From positions 1-64,000 of the forward strand of contig NZ_ANFZ01000006.1 of assembly GCF_000331245.1 (NCBI RefSeq): 64,000 nt of DNA, given 5' to 3'. This DNA is from Blastomonas sp. AAP53. Lineage in GTDB: Bacteria > Pseudomonadota > Alphaproteobacteria > Sphingomonadales > Sphingomonadaceae. The notes below the pieces were generated by a model. It did not search any database. It was given only the letters and a program-made list of their open reading frames with translations, and had not been told where the DNA came from. Shown here one piece after another: positions 19,294-29,153 of this stretch (position 1 is its first letter; each line of letters opens with the position of its first letter). Both the position numbers and the translations under genes were made by a program.

Positions 19294-20010
19294 TTATCCC
19301 CCAACCGCTATCGCAATCCACTCCACCAAAGCCGCGCTGACGGCGTCTGGCGTTTCCATCGGCGCCATATGGCCTGCGCCCTCGAACACGACCATGCGCG
19401 CGTTCGGGATAGCGGCGGCCATCGGTTCATGCTGGTCAGGCGGGCTCCAGCGGTCGAGTTCGCCGACGCCGATCAGGACGGGGCAGGCGATCTGCGGGAG
19501 CAAAGGCGCGGCGTCGGGGCGGTTCACCAGCGCTGTGATCTGCTGGCGGTGAATCGCGGGGGTCATGCGTTCGACCATCGCGTACAGCTGCGCGCGCAGG
19601 ACGGTGTCGCTTTCCAGCAGGCCGGGTTTGACCATCGGCGGCAGCCAGATATCGGCGAGCGCGGTCATGCCTTGCCCGGCGCTGATATCGAGCATCGCCT
19701 GGCGCTTGGGTAGCTCCTCGGCGCTGGCCGGGTGCACGCCGGTATCGAGCAGCGCGAGCCGGGTGACTCGTCCTGGTGCCTGCCGCCAGACCTCGAGCGC
19801 CACGCGCGCGCCCATCGAATGCCCTGCGATCGCAAACCGTTCGGGCGCGAGGCTGAGCACGTGCTCAGCCATCGCGGCCATCGAATCCTGCTGCGTCAGC
19901 GCGGGGATGATGACGTCGTAATGCTCCGACAGGGCAGCAGTCTGATGCTCCCAGACCACTGCATCGCACAGCAGGCCGGGGACGAGGATGACGGTTTCGC
20001 GGGTGCTCAT
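19294..20010 (-). CDS. alpha/beta hydrolase (enol-lactonase-like), last gene of the meta-cleavage operon
   Basis: This 238-residue alpha/beta hydrolase has its nucleophile in G-H-S-M-G-A-R and catalytic His in G-A-G-H-M-A-P-M-E; the acid is probably the Asp of G-E-L-D-R-W. It resembles the enol-lactonase and carboxylesterase group common in aromatic pathways. It is the promoter-distal gene of an 11-gene leftward operon, 4 bp after the cupin gene. It could hydrolyse a lactone or ester intermediate; the exact reaction is unknown. Confidence 0.82.
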   Translation of the reverse strand: MSTRETVILVPGLLCDAVVWEHQTAALSEHYDVIIPALTQQDSMAAMAEHVLSLAPERFAIAGHSMGARVALEVWRQAPGRVTRLALLDTGVHPASAEELPKRQAMLDISAGQGMTALADIWLPPMVKPGLLESDTVLRAQLYAMVERMTPAIHRQQITALVNRPDAAPLLPQIACPVLIGVGELDRWSPPDQHEPMAAAIPNARMVVFEGAGHMAPMETPDAVSAALVEWIAIAVGG

Positions 20011-20014
20011 GATG

Positions 20015-20512
20015 TCAGGGCTCTACATCGGGCAGGGGCACCCCGTCCACTGTCACCGGTGCGGCCTCGATCAGCACGAAGACGATCCGGCATGTCTCAG
20101 TGGCCGACGGATTGCGCCACAGGTGGATCGTGCCGCGCTGGACGATGATGTCGCCCGCTTGTGCTGTGGTCACAGCGCCGTCGTCGAGCTCGAGCTCGAC
20201 CGCGCCCGACAGCACGATGCCGTAATCGATGCTGCTGCTGCGGTGGAATGGGGACGTGCCCCCTGGAACCATGTCGACGATGCGGATCACCGACCCCTGG
20301 TGCAGCGTTAGCCCGGCTTCGCGAAGGCGGCCGTCGGTCTCGTCGTTGTTGTCGGCGGGAACGGTGGCGGTGGTCCACACGAGGCTGAACGCTGCGTCGC
20401 CCGAGGGGATCGGCTCGACCGGCAGCAGGTCGTCGCTGCGGATGATCGCGCGGCCGCCCGCGTCATGGCCGGTGACGATGCGGCGGACGGGAGGCGAGGC
20501 GGGGGCGCTCAT
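20015..20512 (-). CDS. cupin-domain protein
   Basis: This 165-residue single-domain cupin has a barrel motif around F-H-R-S-S-S-I-D-Y-G and a second motif near G-D-I-I-V-Q-R-G-T-I-H-L-W. It is too short for a two-domain gentisate or homogentisate dioxygenase. Such cupins can bind a metal and serve as isomerases, decarboxylases or small-molecule sensors. Its start overlaps the stop of the FAH-family gene by 4 bp (ATGA), so the two are coupled. Its role in the pathway is not known. Confidence 0.8.
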   Translation of the reverse strand: MSAPASPPVRRIVTGHDAGGRAIIRSDDLLPVEPIPSGDAAFSLVWTTATVPADNNDETDGRLREAGLTLHQGSVIRIVDMVPGGTSPFHRSSSIDYGIVLSGAVELELDDGAVTTAQAGDIIVQRGTIHLWRNPSATETCRIVFVLIEAAPVTVDGVPLPDVEP

Positions 20513-21474
20513 CCCTTGACCACCTTCTGGTCGATCGCGCCGAACAGCACGCTGCCATCGGGCAGGCGGCTTTCCATGCGCACGGTATCGCCAAAGCGCA
20601 TGAACTGGGTGCTGGGCTTGCCTTCGTCGAGCATCTCGATGCCGCGCCGCTCGGCGATGCACGAAGAGCCGATCTCGCGGAAGTTGCTGTTCGAGACCGT
20701 GCCCGATCCGATGATCGTGCCCGCGCACAGCGAACGCGTGCTCGCGGCATGCGCGACCAATTCGTGGAAGCCGAACTCCATGACCCCGCCCAATGCATCG
20801 CCGAACCGCTTGCCGTTCCAGTCGACGCTGAGTGGAAGATGCACGCGGCCTTCGCGCCAGGCGTCGCCCAGCACGTCGGGCGTCACCGCGAATGGCGCGA
20901 ACGAACAGGCGGGCTTGGCCTGTACCCAACCGAAGCCGGTCTTCATCTCGATCGGCGCGATGGCCCGCAACGACCAGTCGTTGATCTGCACCAGCAGCTT
21001 GATGTGCGCCATCGCCTCATCAGGAGTGACGCCCATCGGCACGAAATCGGTAATGATGCCGAACTCGCCCTCGAAATCGATGCCGTCTTCCTCGCGCGGC
21101 AACGGAACATCAGCGGTAGCGGAGAGGAACTCGTGCGACAGGCCCTGATACATCAGCGGACGCCCCGGCGGCGGCGGTTCGGTACCGAACAATGTCTCCA
21201 TCAGCTCGCCATGGCTGCGGAAGGCGGAGCCATCGAGCCATTGCCACGCGCGCGGCAACGGCGCGGCAAAAGAAGCGCTATCGGTGCCGTCGCCTTCGCC
21301 AGCCGCCAGCCGGTCGGCGAGGGCGCGCAGTGCGGGTTCGGCGGTGGCCCAGCTCTCGATCGCGGCCTGCAGCGTGCCAGCGACGGCGGTGGCAGGGAGG
21401 TAATGGCTGCCATCGGCGCTGACGACGACCAGCGCGCCATCGGGCATACCGTTATCCAGGGTGGCGAGTTTCAT
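20509..21474 (-). CDS. fumarylacetoacetate hydrolase family protein
   Basis: This 321-residue FAH-fold enzyme has metal ligands in D-F-E-G-E-F-G and I-N-D-W-S-L-R and the loop G-T-I-I-G-S-G-T-V-S-N near the C-terminus. Members cleave C-C bonds in beta-diketo acids (fumarylacetoacetate, acylpyruvates) or hydrate dienoates in meta-cleavage pathways. It lies in the operon with an extradiol dioxygenase, so a lower-pathway hydrolase or hydratase role fits. The ATG at 21474 is chosen because it gives the standard N-terminus. Confidence 0.87.
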   Translation of the reverse strand: MKLATLDNGMPDGALVVVSADGSHYLPATAVAGTLQAAIESWATAEPALRALADRLAAGEGDGTDSASFAAPLPRAWQWLDGSAFRSHGELMETLFGTEPPPPGRPLMYQGLSHEFLSATADVPLPREEDGIDFEGEFGIITDFVPMGVTPDEAMAHIKLLVQINDWSLRAIAPIEMKTGFGWVQAKPACSFAPFAVTPDVLGDAWREGRVHLPLSVDWNGKRFGDALGGVMEFGFHELVAHAASTRSLCAGTIIGSGTVSNSNFREIGSSCIAERRGIEMLDEGKPSTQFMRFGDTVRMESRLPDGSVLFGAIDQKVVKG

Positions 21475-21497
21475 GGGGTTGGCGGTCCTTTCGTGAA

Positions 21498-22416
21498 TCA
21501 AAGGTCGGCAAGGGCGTGATCGACCAGGGCAGCGAGGCTGCCATCGTGGTGCAGGCCCAGAGCGTCGGCGGCGAAGGTGGTGAGCGGCGGCTGGCAGCCA
21601 AAGGCGGCTTCTATCGCCGGATCGGGTGCGTAGCCGACCAGTGCCGCTTCGTGCCCGGTCTGGCGAGCCACCTCGGCCACCAGATCGCCGATGCGCACAC
21701 GCAGCGCGGGCAGGTTGAGGCGGCGGCTGGCAGGATCGTTCTTCAGGTCGAGCGCCGCAACCAGTTGTCCGGTCAGCGCGCGACGCGACAGCAGCCAGCA
21801 CGTCGCTTGCGCAGAAACCGGCAAGGTGATCGGCTCGCCTGCCTTGATTGCGTGAAACAGGTTGCTCAGGAACGCCGATTTCATGCCGGACGGAGCCATC
21901 GGACGCGCGACAATGCCGGGCAGCCGCAGCGAAAGCCCGCGCACTCCGCCGCGCCGGGTCAGCGTGGCGATCCACTCCTCCATCATCGCCTTGTGCGCGC
22001 CGTAGCGCAGCATGGGGCGCACAAGCGTATCGTCATCGACATGCGCAGGCAGCGGTTCGCCGAACACCGCGATGCTGCTGGCGAACAGCAGGCGCGGGGC
22101 GTTGCCGTGCGCGGCGGCGGCGTCGATCAAGGCCATGGGGGCAGCGACATTGATCCGCGCGGCCAGCGCCGGGTCGGTTTCCGCAGCTCCCCCGGGGATG
22201 GTGGCAAGGTGGATGATCGCGCTCAGGGGCTCTGCGGTCAGCTGTGCGACCAGCGCCGGATCGTCGATTTCGCCGGGCAGGGCGGAGACGCTGGACAGGC
22301 CGGCGCAATCCAGGTTCGTCCGGTCAGTGGCGATGACACGGTGGTGCGGGGCGAGCGCGCGCACCAAAGCCTGACCGACAAAGCCGCCCGCGCCGGTGAC
22401 GAGGATCGGAGGGCGT

Positions 22417-22427
<11 letters not shown>
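21498..22427 (-). CDS. NAD-dependent epimerase/dehydratase family protein
   Basis: This 309-residue extended-type SDR has a nucleotide-binding motif V-T-G-A-G-G-F-V-G (residues 7-15) and the catalytic Y-G-A-H-K. The start at 22427 places the Rossmann motif at the N-terminus as expected and overlaps the upstream SDR gene by 11 bp. Related D-erythronate-type dehydrogenases act on hydroxy acids. In this operon it could oxidise or reduce a hydroxylated pathway intermediate. The substrate is unknown. Confidence 0.82.
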
Positions 22428-23184
<757 letters not shown>

Positions 23185-23187
23185 CGA

Positions 23188-23967
23188 TCAGTCTTCGATG
23201 ATCGCCACTGCACGCGTCCAGCCCGCCGAAGCGCCGCGGATCTTGTGCGGAAAGCAGCTGACGGTAAAGCCGTGCGGCGGCAGGCTTTCCAGATTGTGCA
23301 GCTTTTCGAGGTGGCAATAGCCGATGTCGCGTCCGGCCTTGTGGCCCTCCCAGATCAGCGATGTGTCGCCGCTTTCGGCGACCTTCTGGGCGGTGTAGCT
23401 GAACGGGGCATCCCAGCTCCAGGCATCGGTGCCGGTAACGCGGATGCCGCGTTCAAGCAGATACATCGTCGCTTCATAGCCCATGCCGCAGCCGGTATCG
23501 ACAAAGTCGGGCTTGCCGACCGCGCCGCCCGCAGCGGTGTTGACCAGCACGATCTCGAACGGCTGCAACTCGTGGTCGATGCGCTTGAGCTCGGCCTCGA
23601 CATCGGCGGCGGTGACGACATAGCCGTTTTCGAAATGGCGGAAGTCCAGCTTCACGCCGGGGTTGAAGCACCATTCGAGCGGCACCTCGTCGATCGTGAT
23701 TGCGCGCTGGCCGCCATCCATGGTCGGGTGGAAATGCCAGGGCGCATCCAGATGCGTGCCGTTGTGCGTGGTCAGCGTCACCCATTCGGCAGCGGCAAAG
23801 CCCGCGCCGTCGGGCAGTTGCTCGGCGGTGACTCCGGGGAAGAAATGGCCAAGCTCGGTCACCGTATCGGCATGCTGCTGATAGGTGATCTTGGGTCGCA
23901 TGAACGGCGGATCGGTGATCACGTCGTTTTCCAGATAGATCGAAAGGTCGATGAATTGGCGGGCCAT
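23188..23967 (-). CDS. cyclase-family (kynurenine-formamidase-like) metallo-hydrolase
   Basis: This 259-residue protein carries the family motif H-N-G-T-H-L-D-A-P-W-H-F, whose His and Asp residues bind the metals. Related enzymes hydrolyse N-formylkynurenine or other amide, ester and enol-lactone substrates, including isatin hydrolase. It sits 3 bp from both neighbours in the operon. A ring-opening hydrolysis step is plausible, but sequence alone does not show which. Confidence 0.86.
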   Translation of the reverse strand: MARQFIDLSIYLENDVITDPPFMRPKITYQQHADTVTELGHFFPGVTAEQLPDGAGFAAAEWVTLTTHNGTHLDAPWHFHPTMDGGQRAITIDEVPLEWCFNPGVKLDFRHFENGYVVTAADVEAELKRIDHELQPFEIVLVNTAAGGAVGKPDFVDTGCGMGYEATMYLLERGIRVTGTDAWSWDAPFSYTAQKVAESGDTSLIWEGHKAGRDIGYCHLEKLHNLESLPPHGFTVSCFPHKIRGASAGWTRAVAIIED

Positions 23968-23970
23968 GGT

Positions 23971-24420
23971 TTATCCTTTTGTCAGCGCGGCGCGCACTGC
24001 AGGTGGTGTGATGATCAATCCCAGAAGCGCCCCGTATGCGACCTTGATAGCAAATGCGGCGGTCCAGTCGAAGGTCACGATACCGCTGAGCTTCAGCGTC
24101 CCTATGACGACACCGGCCAACCCCAATGCCAGCAGTGCTAGCAGGATAGCGCGCACGACGATCGAGCGAACGCTTGGCGGCGTGCCCGGAAGCTGACCTT
24201 TCGCAATGGCAGCGCGGGCCTGCAGCGCGGGCATCAGCGCCGCCATAAAGGCTGCTGCCCCCGATTGCGGCAGAAAATCGAGCGCCAGATTGTTGGGTGC
24301 CCATACCGCAATCGGATCGATGCTGCCGAAAACCAGCAGGAAGAACCCCGCGCTGATCGCCATCGTGATGACGACCGAGATCATCGTCTGCTTGCGCACA
24401 TAGCCGCGCGGACCGGTCAT
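23971..24420 (-). CDS. small membrane protein, four predicted helices
   Basis: This 149-residue protein has hydrophobic segments near residues 12-32, 50-65, 87-108 and 118-138, and no recognisable enzyme motif. It could be a transport accessory or a membrane anchor for the pathway. Its start overlaps the stop of the DUF2218 gene by 4 bp. I do not recognise the family with confidence. Confidence 0.7.
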   Translation of the reverse strand: MTGPRGYVRKQTMISVVITMAISAGFFLLVFGSIDPIAVWAPNNLALDFLPQSGAAAFMAALMPALQARAAIAKGQLPGTPPSVRSIVVRAILLALLALGLAGVVIGTLKLSGIVTFDWTAAFAIKVAYGALLGLIITPPAVRAALTKG

Positions 24421-24737
24421 CCGTCGGTCCAGTTATAGGCCAGCGGCACCTCGCGGAAGGCAAAGCGGTCGATATGCCGCTCCAGCGCACCCTTCAGGCC
24501 ATCGCGCTGCCCTTCGGCGCTGGCGGAGATGGTGCAGACGAGCGCGTCATCCTGAGCATCGAGCGTCACCAGCGCGTCGGCGGGCCAGTCCGCCCCGCGC
24601 GCATCCTTGGCAAAGGTGATCTCGCCATGATCCTTGTCAAAGGTCACCGGCAGATTGTGCTCCCAATGCTTGCAGACCTGCTGCAGATATTTGGACGCGC
24701 TCTGCGTGGGGATGCGGGCGGTGGCGACATAGCTCAT
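24417..24737 (-). CDS. DUF2218 domain protein
   Basis: This is a 106-residue protein matching the DUF2218 pattern: A-T-A-R-I-P-T near the start, Y-L-Q-Q-V-C-K-H-W-E-H, and an R-F-A-F-R-E C-terminal stretch. The family is small, cytoplasmic and of unknown function, often beside siderophore or redox genes. It is 2 bp after the alpha/beta hydrolase gene in the operon. Its Cys and His residues could bind a metal, which is conjecture. Confidence 0.75.
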   Translation of the reverse strand: MSYVATARIPTQSASKYLQQVCKHWEHNLPVTFDKDHGEITFAKDARGADWPADALVTLDAQDDALVCTISASAEGQRDGLKGALERHIDRFAFREVPLAYNWTDG

Positions 24738-24739
24738 GG

Positions 24740-25906
24740 TCAGGCGGCTCCCGATGTGTGACCGCCCAGCGTTTCGGCGAACCAGTCGGCGATATAGTCG
24801 CGACCATAAGACATGTTGTCCGCGCCGACATGCTCAACACCGCCCTCGCGCGCGGTGAAGATCTTCAGCTCGCGCTGCGGGCTGTTGGTCAGCTGCTCAT
24901 AGCTCTGGTGCGCGTATTCGAGGCCGATCTGACGATCGTGCTCGCCGTGCGTCACCAGGAACGGCACCTTGATCCGCTCCATCACGCCGTTCAGCGTCAT
25001 GTCGGCCGACTTGACGTGGAAATCGTCCATGTCGGTTGCGCCGAACACCCACATCACATGGCCCCAATAATGCGGGACGGGGTTCTCGCCCTCGCGGCGC
25101 AGACGCTTCTGCTGGACTTCGGCCCAGTTGTGGTTCGCACCCCAGACCGCGCCGGATGCAAAGCGCGGCTCGAAGGCGACGGCGCGTGGGGCGAAGTGAC
25201 CGCCCAGCGAAATGCCGGTCATGCCGATGCGGGCAGGGTCGACATCCGGCTGCTGGAGCAACCAGTCCACTGCGGGCGTTGCCCATTTTTCCGAATGCGG
25301 CGTCGCCGGCAGGTTGTAGATCCGCAGCGCCTCACCGGTGCCCGGCTGGTCGACGCACAGGGTGGAAATGCCGCGCGCAGCCAGCGCATGCGGCAGCTTC
25401 GACCAGTAGAGCAGCTCCTTCGAGCTATCGAGGCCGTTGCAATACATCACCACGGGCTTGGGGCCTTCGCCCGGCGCGCGGCAATACAGCGCAGGATATT
25501 CGCTGCCTTCGTACGGGATCATCACACGCTCGACCGGGTGCTTGCCCAGCGTCATCGCCTTGGCAAACGTGTCCTGCGCCTTGGCGAAGGTGGTTACGCG
25601 CTCGGGATTGCCATGGCCCTGCATGCGTTCGCCGACCAGCAGGTACAGCGCAGCACGCTCCAGCTTGGCGGCGGCCGACAGGCTGCGGCCCCTGGCTTCG
25701 TCTTCTGCGGCAAGGCCGATCAGCTTGTCGCCCATCGCCACCCATTGCTGCAGGAACTGCGCCGTTCCGGCATCGGCGCCATTGGCCGCCGCATCGCGGA
25801 TCGGCTGGCACATGTCGATGATCTCGCCGATCTGGCCGCCGCTTTCGATCGCAATGGAGACCGACAGGTTCCAGATATAATTGGGGAAATATTCAAAAAG
25901 GGCCAT
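24740..25906 (-). CDS. alpha/beta hydrolase related to 2,6-dihydroxypseudooxynicotine hydrolase/FrsA
   Basis: This 388-residue hydrolase has a long helical N-terminal cap (about residues 1-130) before the alpha/beta core. The nucleophile is in G-I-S-L-G-G-H, the acid in T-H-G-E-H-D and the histidine in G-V-E-H-V-G. This architecture matches the FrsA and DHPON-hydrolase group, which includes C-C bond hydrolases. It follows the extradiol dioxygenase gene by 5 bp, where a meta-cleavage product hydrolase would be expected. I infer it hydrolyses the ring-fission product. The ATG at 25906 gives the family N-terminus. Confidence 0.85.
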   Translation of the reverse strand: MALFEYFPNYIWNLSVSIAIESGGQIGEIIDMCQPIRDAAANGADAGTAQFLQQWVAMGDKLIGLAAEDEARGRSLSAAAKLERAALYLLVGERMQGHGNPERVTTFAKAQDTFAKAMTLGKHPVERVMIPYEGSEYPALYCRAPGEGPKPVVMYCNGLDSSKELLYWSKLPHALAARGISTLCVDQPGTGEALRIYNLPATPHSEKWATPAVDWLLQQPDVDPARIGMTGISLGGHFAPRAVAFEPRFASGAVWGANHNWAEVQQKRLRREGENPVPHYWGHVMWVFGATDMDDFHVKSADMTLNGVMERIKVPFLVTHGEHDRQIGLEYAHQSYEQLTNSPQRELKIFTAREGGVEHVGADNMSYGRDYIADWFAETLGGHTSGAA

Positions 25907-25911
25907 GGGGC

Positions 25912-26814
25912 TCAGACTCCTGCAGGCTGGAAAAGGCCTGCGTCGGGCGCAGGATGGGGCATGGTTTGCGGGCCGCCGATGCCGATGCCCCATTGGTCCA
26001 TCACCAGCGGCGCAGGAGCATGCACGGTCGCCTGCCATGTGGCGTCGTCGACCTCTTCCAGATCGGCGGTATATTCGACCGCGAAGCCGCCCGGCGTCGT
26101 GAAATAGCTGAAGGTGTTGTTGCCAGCGGTGTGGCGACCGGGGCCCCAGCGAATATCGGTGCCCTTCTGCTTGAGCCGGTGGATGCCGCGCATCATGTCA
26201 TCGACACCCAGCATGTCATAGGCGACATGGTTGAGACACGCAGGGCCCGGCAGCAGGGCGATGCGGTGGTGCCACTGGTTGCAGCGCAGGAAGCACATGA
26301 AGTCGCCCAGCCAGTCGCTGACCTTGAAGCCCAGCACATCGGTGAAGAAGCGCACCATCTCCTGATGGTCGGGCGAATGCAGCACGATATGGCTGATCTT
26401 CTGCGGAATGCCTTCCCAGCGGGTCAGTTCGCGCGACGTGCCACGTGCGACATCGCTCGAAATCTCGAACGGCAGGCCATCCTTGCTGAAGAAACGAAAG
26501 CCATAGCCGCCGCCATGTGTTTCGAGTTCCCTAGGCGCGAACACGATCTGGCAGCCATAGTCGGCCACCTTGGTGTGCAGCGCATCGACATCGGCGCGGC
26601 TGTCTGCTGCCAGGGTGATAATGTCGATCCGCTGCTGGTCTGCCGCGCGCAGGCGCACGACGTACAGCTCGTCATTTCCTTCGGCGGCAAAGTGCAGCAT
26701 GCCGTCCTTTTCGCCGGCGTCCTTCAGACCCCAGACATCACGATAGAATGCTGCCTCTGCAGCCAGATCGGTGACGGCATAGCCGACATGGCGGATTTCA
26801 CTTACGCGTGCCAT
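25912..26814 (-). CDS. type I extradiol (VOC-fold) ring-cleavage dioxygenase
   Basis: This 300-residue two-module vicinal-oxygen-chelate protein has the iron-ligand set of BphC-like dioxygenases: His142 (I-S-H-I-V-L), His196 (L-N-H-V-A-Y-D) and Glu247 (A-V-E-Y-T). The N-terminal module lacks the metal set, as usual. It should cleave a catechol-type ring next to the hydroxyls. It is the second gene of the operon, after the FAD monooxygenase that would provide the dihydroxylated substrate. The substrate is unknown. Confidence 0.88.
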   Translation of the reverse strand: MARVSEIRHVGYAVTDLAAEAAFYRDVWGLKDAGEKDGMLHFAAEGNDELYVVRLRAADQQRIDIITLAADSRADVDALHTKVADYGCQIVFAPRELETHGGGYGFRFFSKDGLPFEISSDVARGTSRELTRWEGIPQKISHIVLHSPDHQEMVRFFTDVLGFKVSDWLGDFMCFLRCNQWHHRIALLPGPACLNHVAYDMLGVDDMMRGIHRLKQKGTDIRWGPGRHTAGNNTFSYFTTPGGFAVEYTADLEEVDDATWQATVHAPAPLVMDQWGIGIGGPQTMPHPAPDAGLFQPAGV

Positions 26815-26858
26815 GATATAGATAACTCCTTGAACCCATTAGAAAGACTGCCAGCCGA

Positions 26859-27977
26859 TCAGATCGGCTCAGCTACCTTGATGAACATTTCCCGGGTGGC
26901 CGTGGCATTGTCGACCAGCGGTCCCTTGCCGATCTGGCCAAAGCAGATGGCGCGCGAGGATTCGACGATGTAGCGGCAGCGCTCGAAGCGACGGTCGCGA
27001 TAAGCGGTGAGCGCATCCTCGATCGTCTCGGCTGCGAGCAGTTCCTCGGTCAGCACCAGCGCATCCTCGATCGCCATGCCGGCGCCCTGACCCAGATGCG
27101 GCGTCGTGGCATGCACGGCATCGCCGAGCAGGGCGACCCGGCCCTTGTGCCACGGACCTTCCAGGAACATCCATTCGAGCGGCTTGTAGACCACCTCGTC
27201 GTCCTGGGTGATCTGGCCGACCAAGGCCTGGATGGCGGGCGAGGGGACACCGGCGATCTTGCTGCGCATGGCGCTGGCAAGATCTTCCTTGGCATACCAC
27301 GGATTGCCCGGCTCGGGCGTGGTGACATACATGTACATCAGCTCGTCGGACAACGGCACCAGGCCGATGCCGGTTTCGCCTTCATAGGCCTGCAGTGCGA
27401 TGACATCGGGCGTGCGCTGGAAATTGTAGCGCCACACCGACTGGCCGGTGAACTCGGGCCTGGGTGCATCCGGAAAGATGGCGCTGCGCGTCTGCGAATA
27501 CAGGCCGTCGGCACCGATCACCAGATCGTAGCGGCCCGTGCTGCCATCGCTGAACGTGACCGATACGCCTTCGCCATTATCGTCGAGCACGTCTGCGGTG
27601 ATGCCGAGGCGGATGTCGGCGCCTGCACCCTTGGCACGGTCGCCCAGCACCTTGTGCAGCGCGCGCCGTCCGATACCGACATTGCCGGGATAGCCTTCGA
27701 CCAGCCGGGGCGTGGGGATGTCCGCAACGCACTGTCCGGTGGGGATATAGACCTGGACGCGGTCAAAACCGAAGCCGGCGCTGATGTAATCGTCGATCAG
27801 GCCCAGCTCGGTCATCGCGCGGACAACATTGCCCTGCTGGATGATGCCGACGCCGTAGACGGACCAGTCGGGGTCGCGCTCGATCACGTCGACGTCAAAG
27901 CCTTTGCGGCGCAGGGCGATCGCAGACGTGAGCCCACCGATGCCACCACCAATGACCAGAATTCGCATGTCTTTCAT
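26859..27977 (-). CDS. FAD-dependent aromatic monooxygenase, first gene of the meta-cleavage operon
   Basis: This 372-residue class A flavoprotein hydroxylase has G-G-G-I-G-G-L near the N-terminus (FAD), the D-L-V-I-G-A-D-G segment (FAD/NADPH) and G-D-A-V-H-A-T-T-P (FAD ribityl). It probably hydroxylates a phenolic ring to a catechol or hydroquinone. The start at 27977 has GAGAGGG eight bases upstream. It opens an 11-gene leftward operon and is preceded by a LysR gene and an inverted ATCCAT-N17-ATGGAT motif. It resembles 3- or 6-hydroxybenzoate-type hydroxylases, but the substrate cannot be read from sequence. Confidence 0.87.
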   Translation of the reverse strand: MKDMRILVIGGGIGGLTSAIALRRKGFDVDVIERDPDWSVYGVGIIQQGNVVRAMTELGLIDDYISAGFGFDRVQVYIPTGQCVADIPTPRLVEGYPGNVGIGRRALHKVLGDRAKGAGADIRLGITADVLDDNGEGVSVTFSDGSTGRYDLVIGADGLYSQTRSAIFPDAPRPEFTGQSVWRYNFQRTPDVIALQAYEGETGIGLVPLSDELMYMYVTTPEPGNPWYAKEDLASAMRSKIAGVPSPAIQALVGQITQDDEVVYKPLEWMFLEGPWHKGRVALLGDAVHATTPHLGQGAGMAIEDALVLTEELLAAETIEDALTAYRDRRFERCRYIVESSRAICFGQIGKGPLVDNATATREMFIKVAEPI

Positions 27978-28075
27978 GCAGTAAACCCTCTCCCGTGCCC
28001 GGCACCAGCGCCCGGGCATCTTCATCCCGCTTTCAATAGGGGGTGAGGGTATAATCTGTAAATTTTATTGTATTG

Positions 28076-28104
28076 ATCCATAGGCATTAGGTTTATGAAT
28101 GGAT
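28076..28104. promoter_or_regulatory. candidate LysR site upstream of the meta-cleavage operon
   Basis: ATCCAT-N17-ATGGAT is an inverted pair about 100 bp upstream of the FAD monooxygenase start. Its GATCCAT half also occurs at the other LysR-controlled promoter (29023-29029). Confidence 0.4.
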
Positions 28105-28110
28105 TGGGCC

Positions 28111-29016
28111 TCACTGGATGGCGCTGTCGCGGCGCAGTTCTTCACGGAGCCATTTCAGCCCCTCATCGGCGCTGCGCGCGTGGTTGAACTGCATCATTTC
28201 GCGCATGACCGGAAAGGCGAAGGGAATGGGCGCGATGGCCAAAGGAAACATGCGCGCCATGCACAAAGCCAGCCGCTCGTGCATCAGCGCCAGCCGGTTG
28301 GTCTCTATGATCAGCCAGGGGACGACGGTGAACGACGATGCAGTGACATCCATCCGCCGGAAGCGACCCGATTGCTCCATCGTGCTGTCGGCAAATGCGG
28401 CGGTGCGCTGGTTCCCCATCTGGATGCCGACATGTCCGGTCTGCATCAGGTCGTCTTCTGTCAACGGCCGGCTGAACACCGGGTTCTTGGTCCATCCGAC
28501 CACGACATGCCGTTCCTCGAACAGCAGTTCGGCGGGTTGGCTGGGGTTGATGAACTCTTCCGGGGTGATCAGCAGGTCGAACGCCCCTTGCGCGATCAGG
28601 TCTGCGCTGCCGTCCGACGGCAGCACCGCTTCGAGCCGGATGCCGGGCGCGATCTGTGCCAGCCTGCGCGAAAGCGGGGCGATCACGGCGGCGGTGATAT
28701 AGTCCGATGCGATCAGCCGGAAGATGCGTTGAGAGGTCGCCGGGTCGAAGTTGGTCGAGGTGGTGATCAGTGCATCGATTCGGCGCAAAGTATCCTGCAC
28801 GCCTGGAACCAGCGATTCGGCATAAGGTGTCGGGAACATGCGCTTGCCGTGCAGCACCAGCAGATCATCGCCGAAATAGTCGCGCAACCGGCCCAGTGCG
28901 GCGCTCATGGCCGGCTGGCTCAGGTGCAATTGCTCTGCAGCACGCGAAACGCTGCGCGTCTCCATCAGCACGTTGAACGCGACCAGCAGGTTGAGATCGA
29001 GACCCTTGAAGCGCAT
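28111..29016 (-). CDS. LysR-family regulator (NodD-like branch)
   Basis: This 301-residue LysR protein begins with the D-L-N-L-L-V-A-F-x-x-L-x-x-x-R-S-V-S pattern seen in the NodD/PcpR/LinR branch, whose members respond to phenolic compounds in several sphingomonads. The winged helix covers about residues 5-65. It lies between the 11-gene operon, same strand, and the divergent TonB receptor gene, and probably controls both. The inducer is presumably the pathway substrate. Confidence 0.88.
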   Translation of the reverse strand: MRFKGLDLNLLVAFNVLMETRSVSRAAEQLHLSQPAMSAALGRLRDYFGDDLLVLHGKRMFPTPYAESLVPGVQDTLRRIDALITTSTNFDPATSQRIFRLIASDYITAAVIAPLSRRLAQIAPGIRLEAVLPSDGSADLIAQGAFDLLITPEEFINPSQPAELLFEERHVVVGWTKNPVFSRPLTEDDLMQTGHVGIQMGNQRTAAFADSTMEQSGRFRRMDVTASSFTVVPWLIIETNRLALMHERLALCMARMFPLAIAPIPFAFPVMREMMQFNHARSADEGLKWLREELRRDSAIQ

Positions 29017-29027
29017 CGGATAGATCC

Positions 29028-29046
29028 ATCCATTTAATTATTGGAT
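29028..29046. promoter_or_regulatory. candidate LysR box between the regulator and the TonB receptor
   Basis: ATCCA-N9-TGGAT is a perfect 5-bp inverted pair 11 bp upstream of the LysR start, overlapped by a GATCCAT half-site. The geometry fits a LysR box that also gives autoregulation. Confidence 0.45.
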
Positions 29047-29153
29047 GATGATTAAAACAAAAGATTTCACCTATGGCTAGCCCTTGCCTTACATCCACAG
29101 TCAACAAGGCGATGGCCCGTGGAGGCTTTCGGCGCATTTTGGGGAGATGAAAA

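Noticed and set aside
20015-20512. Cupin as a gentisate or homogentisate dioxygenase
   Set aside because: At 165 residues it has one cupin domain. Those dioxygenases are about twice as long with two domains.
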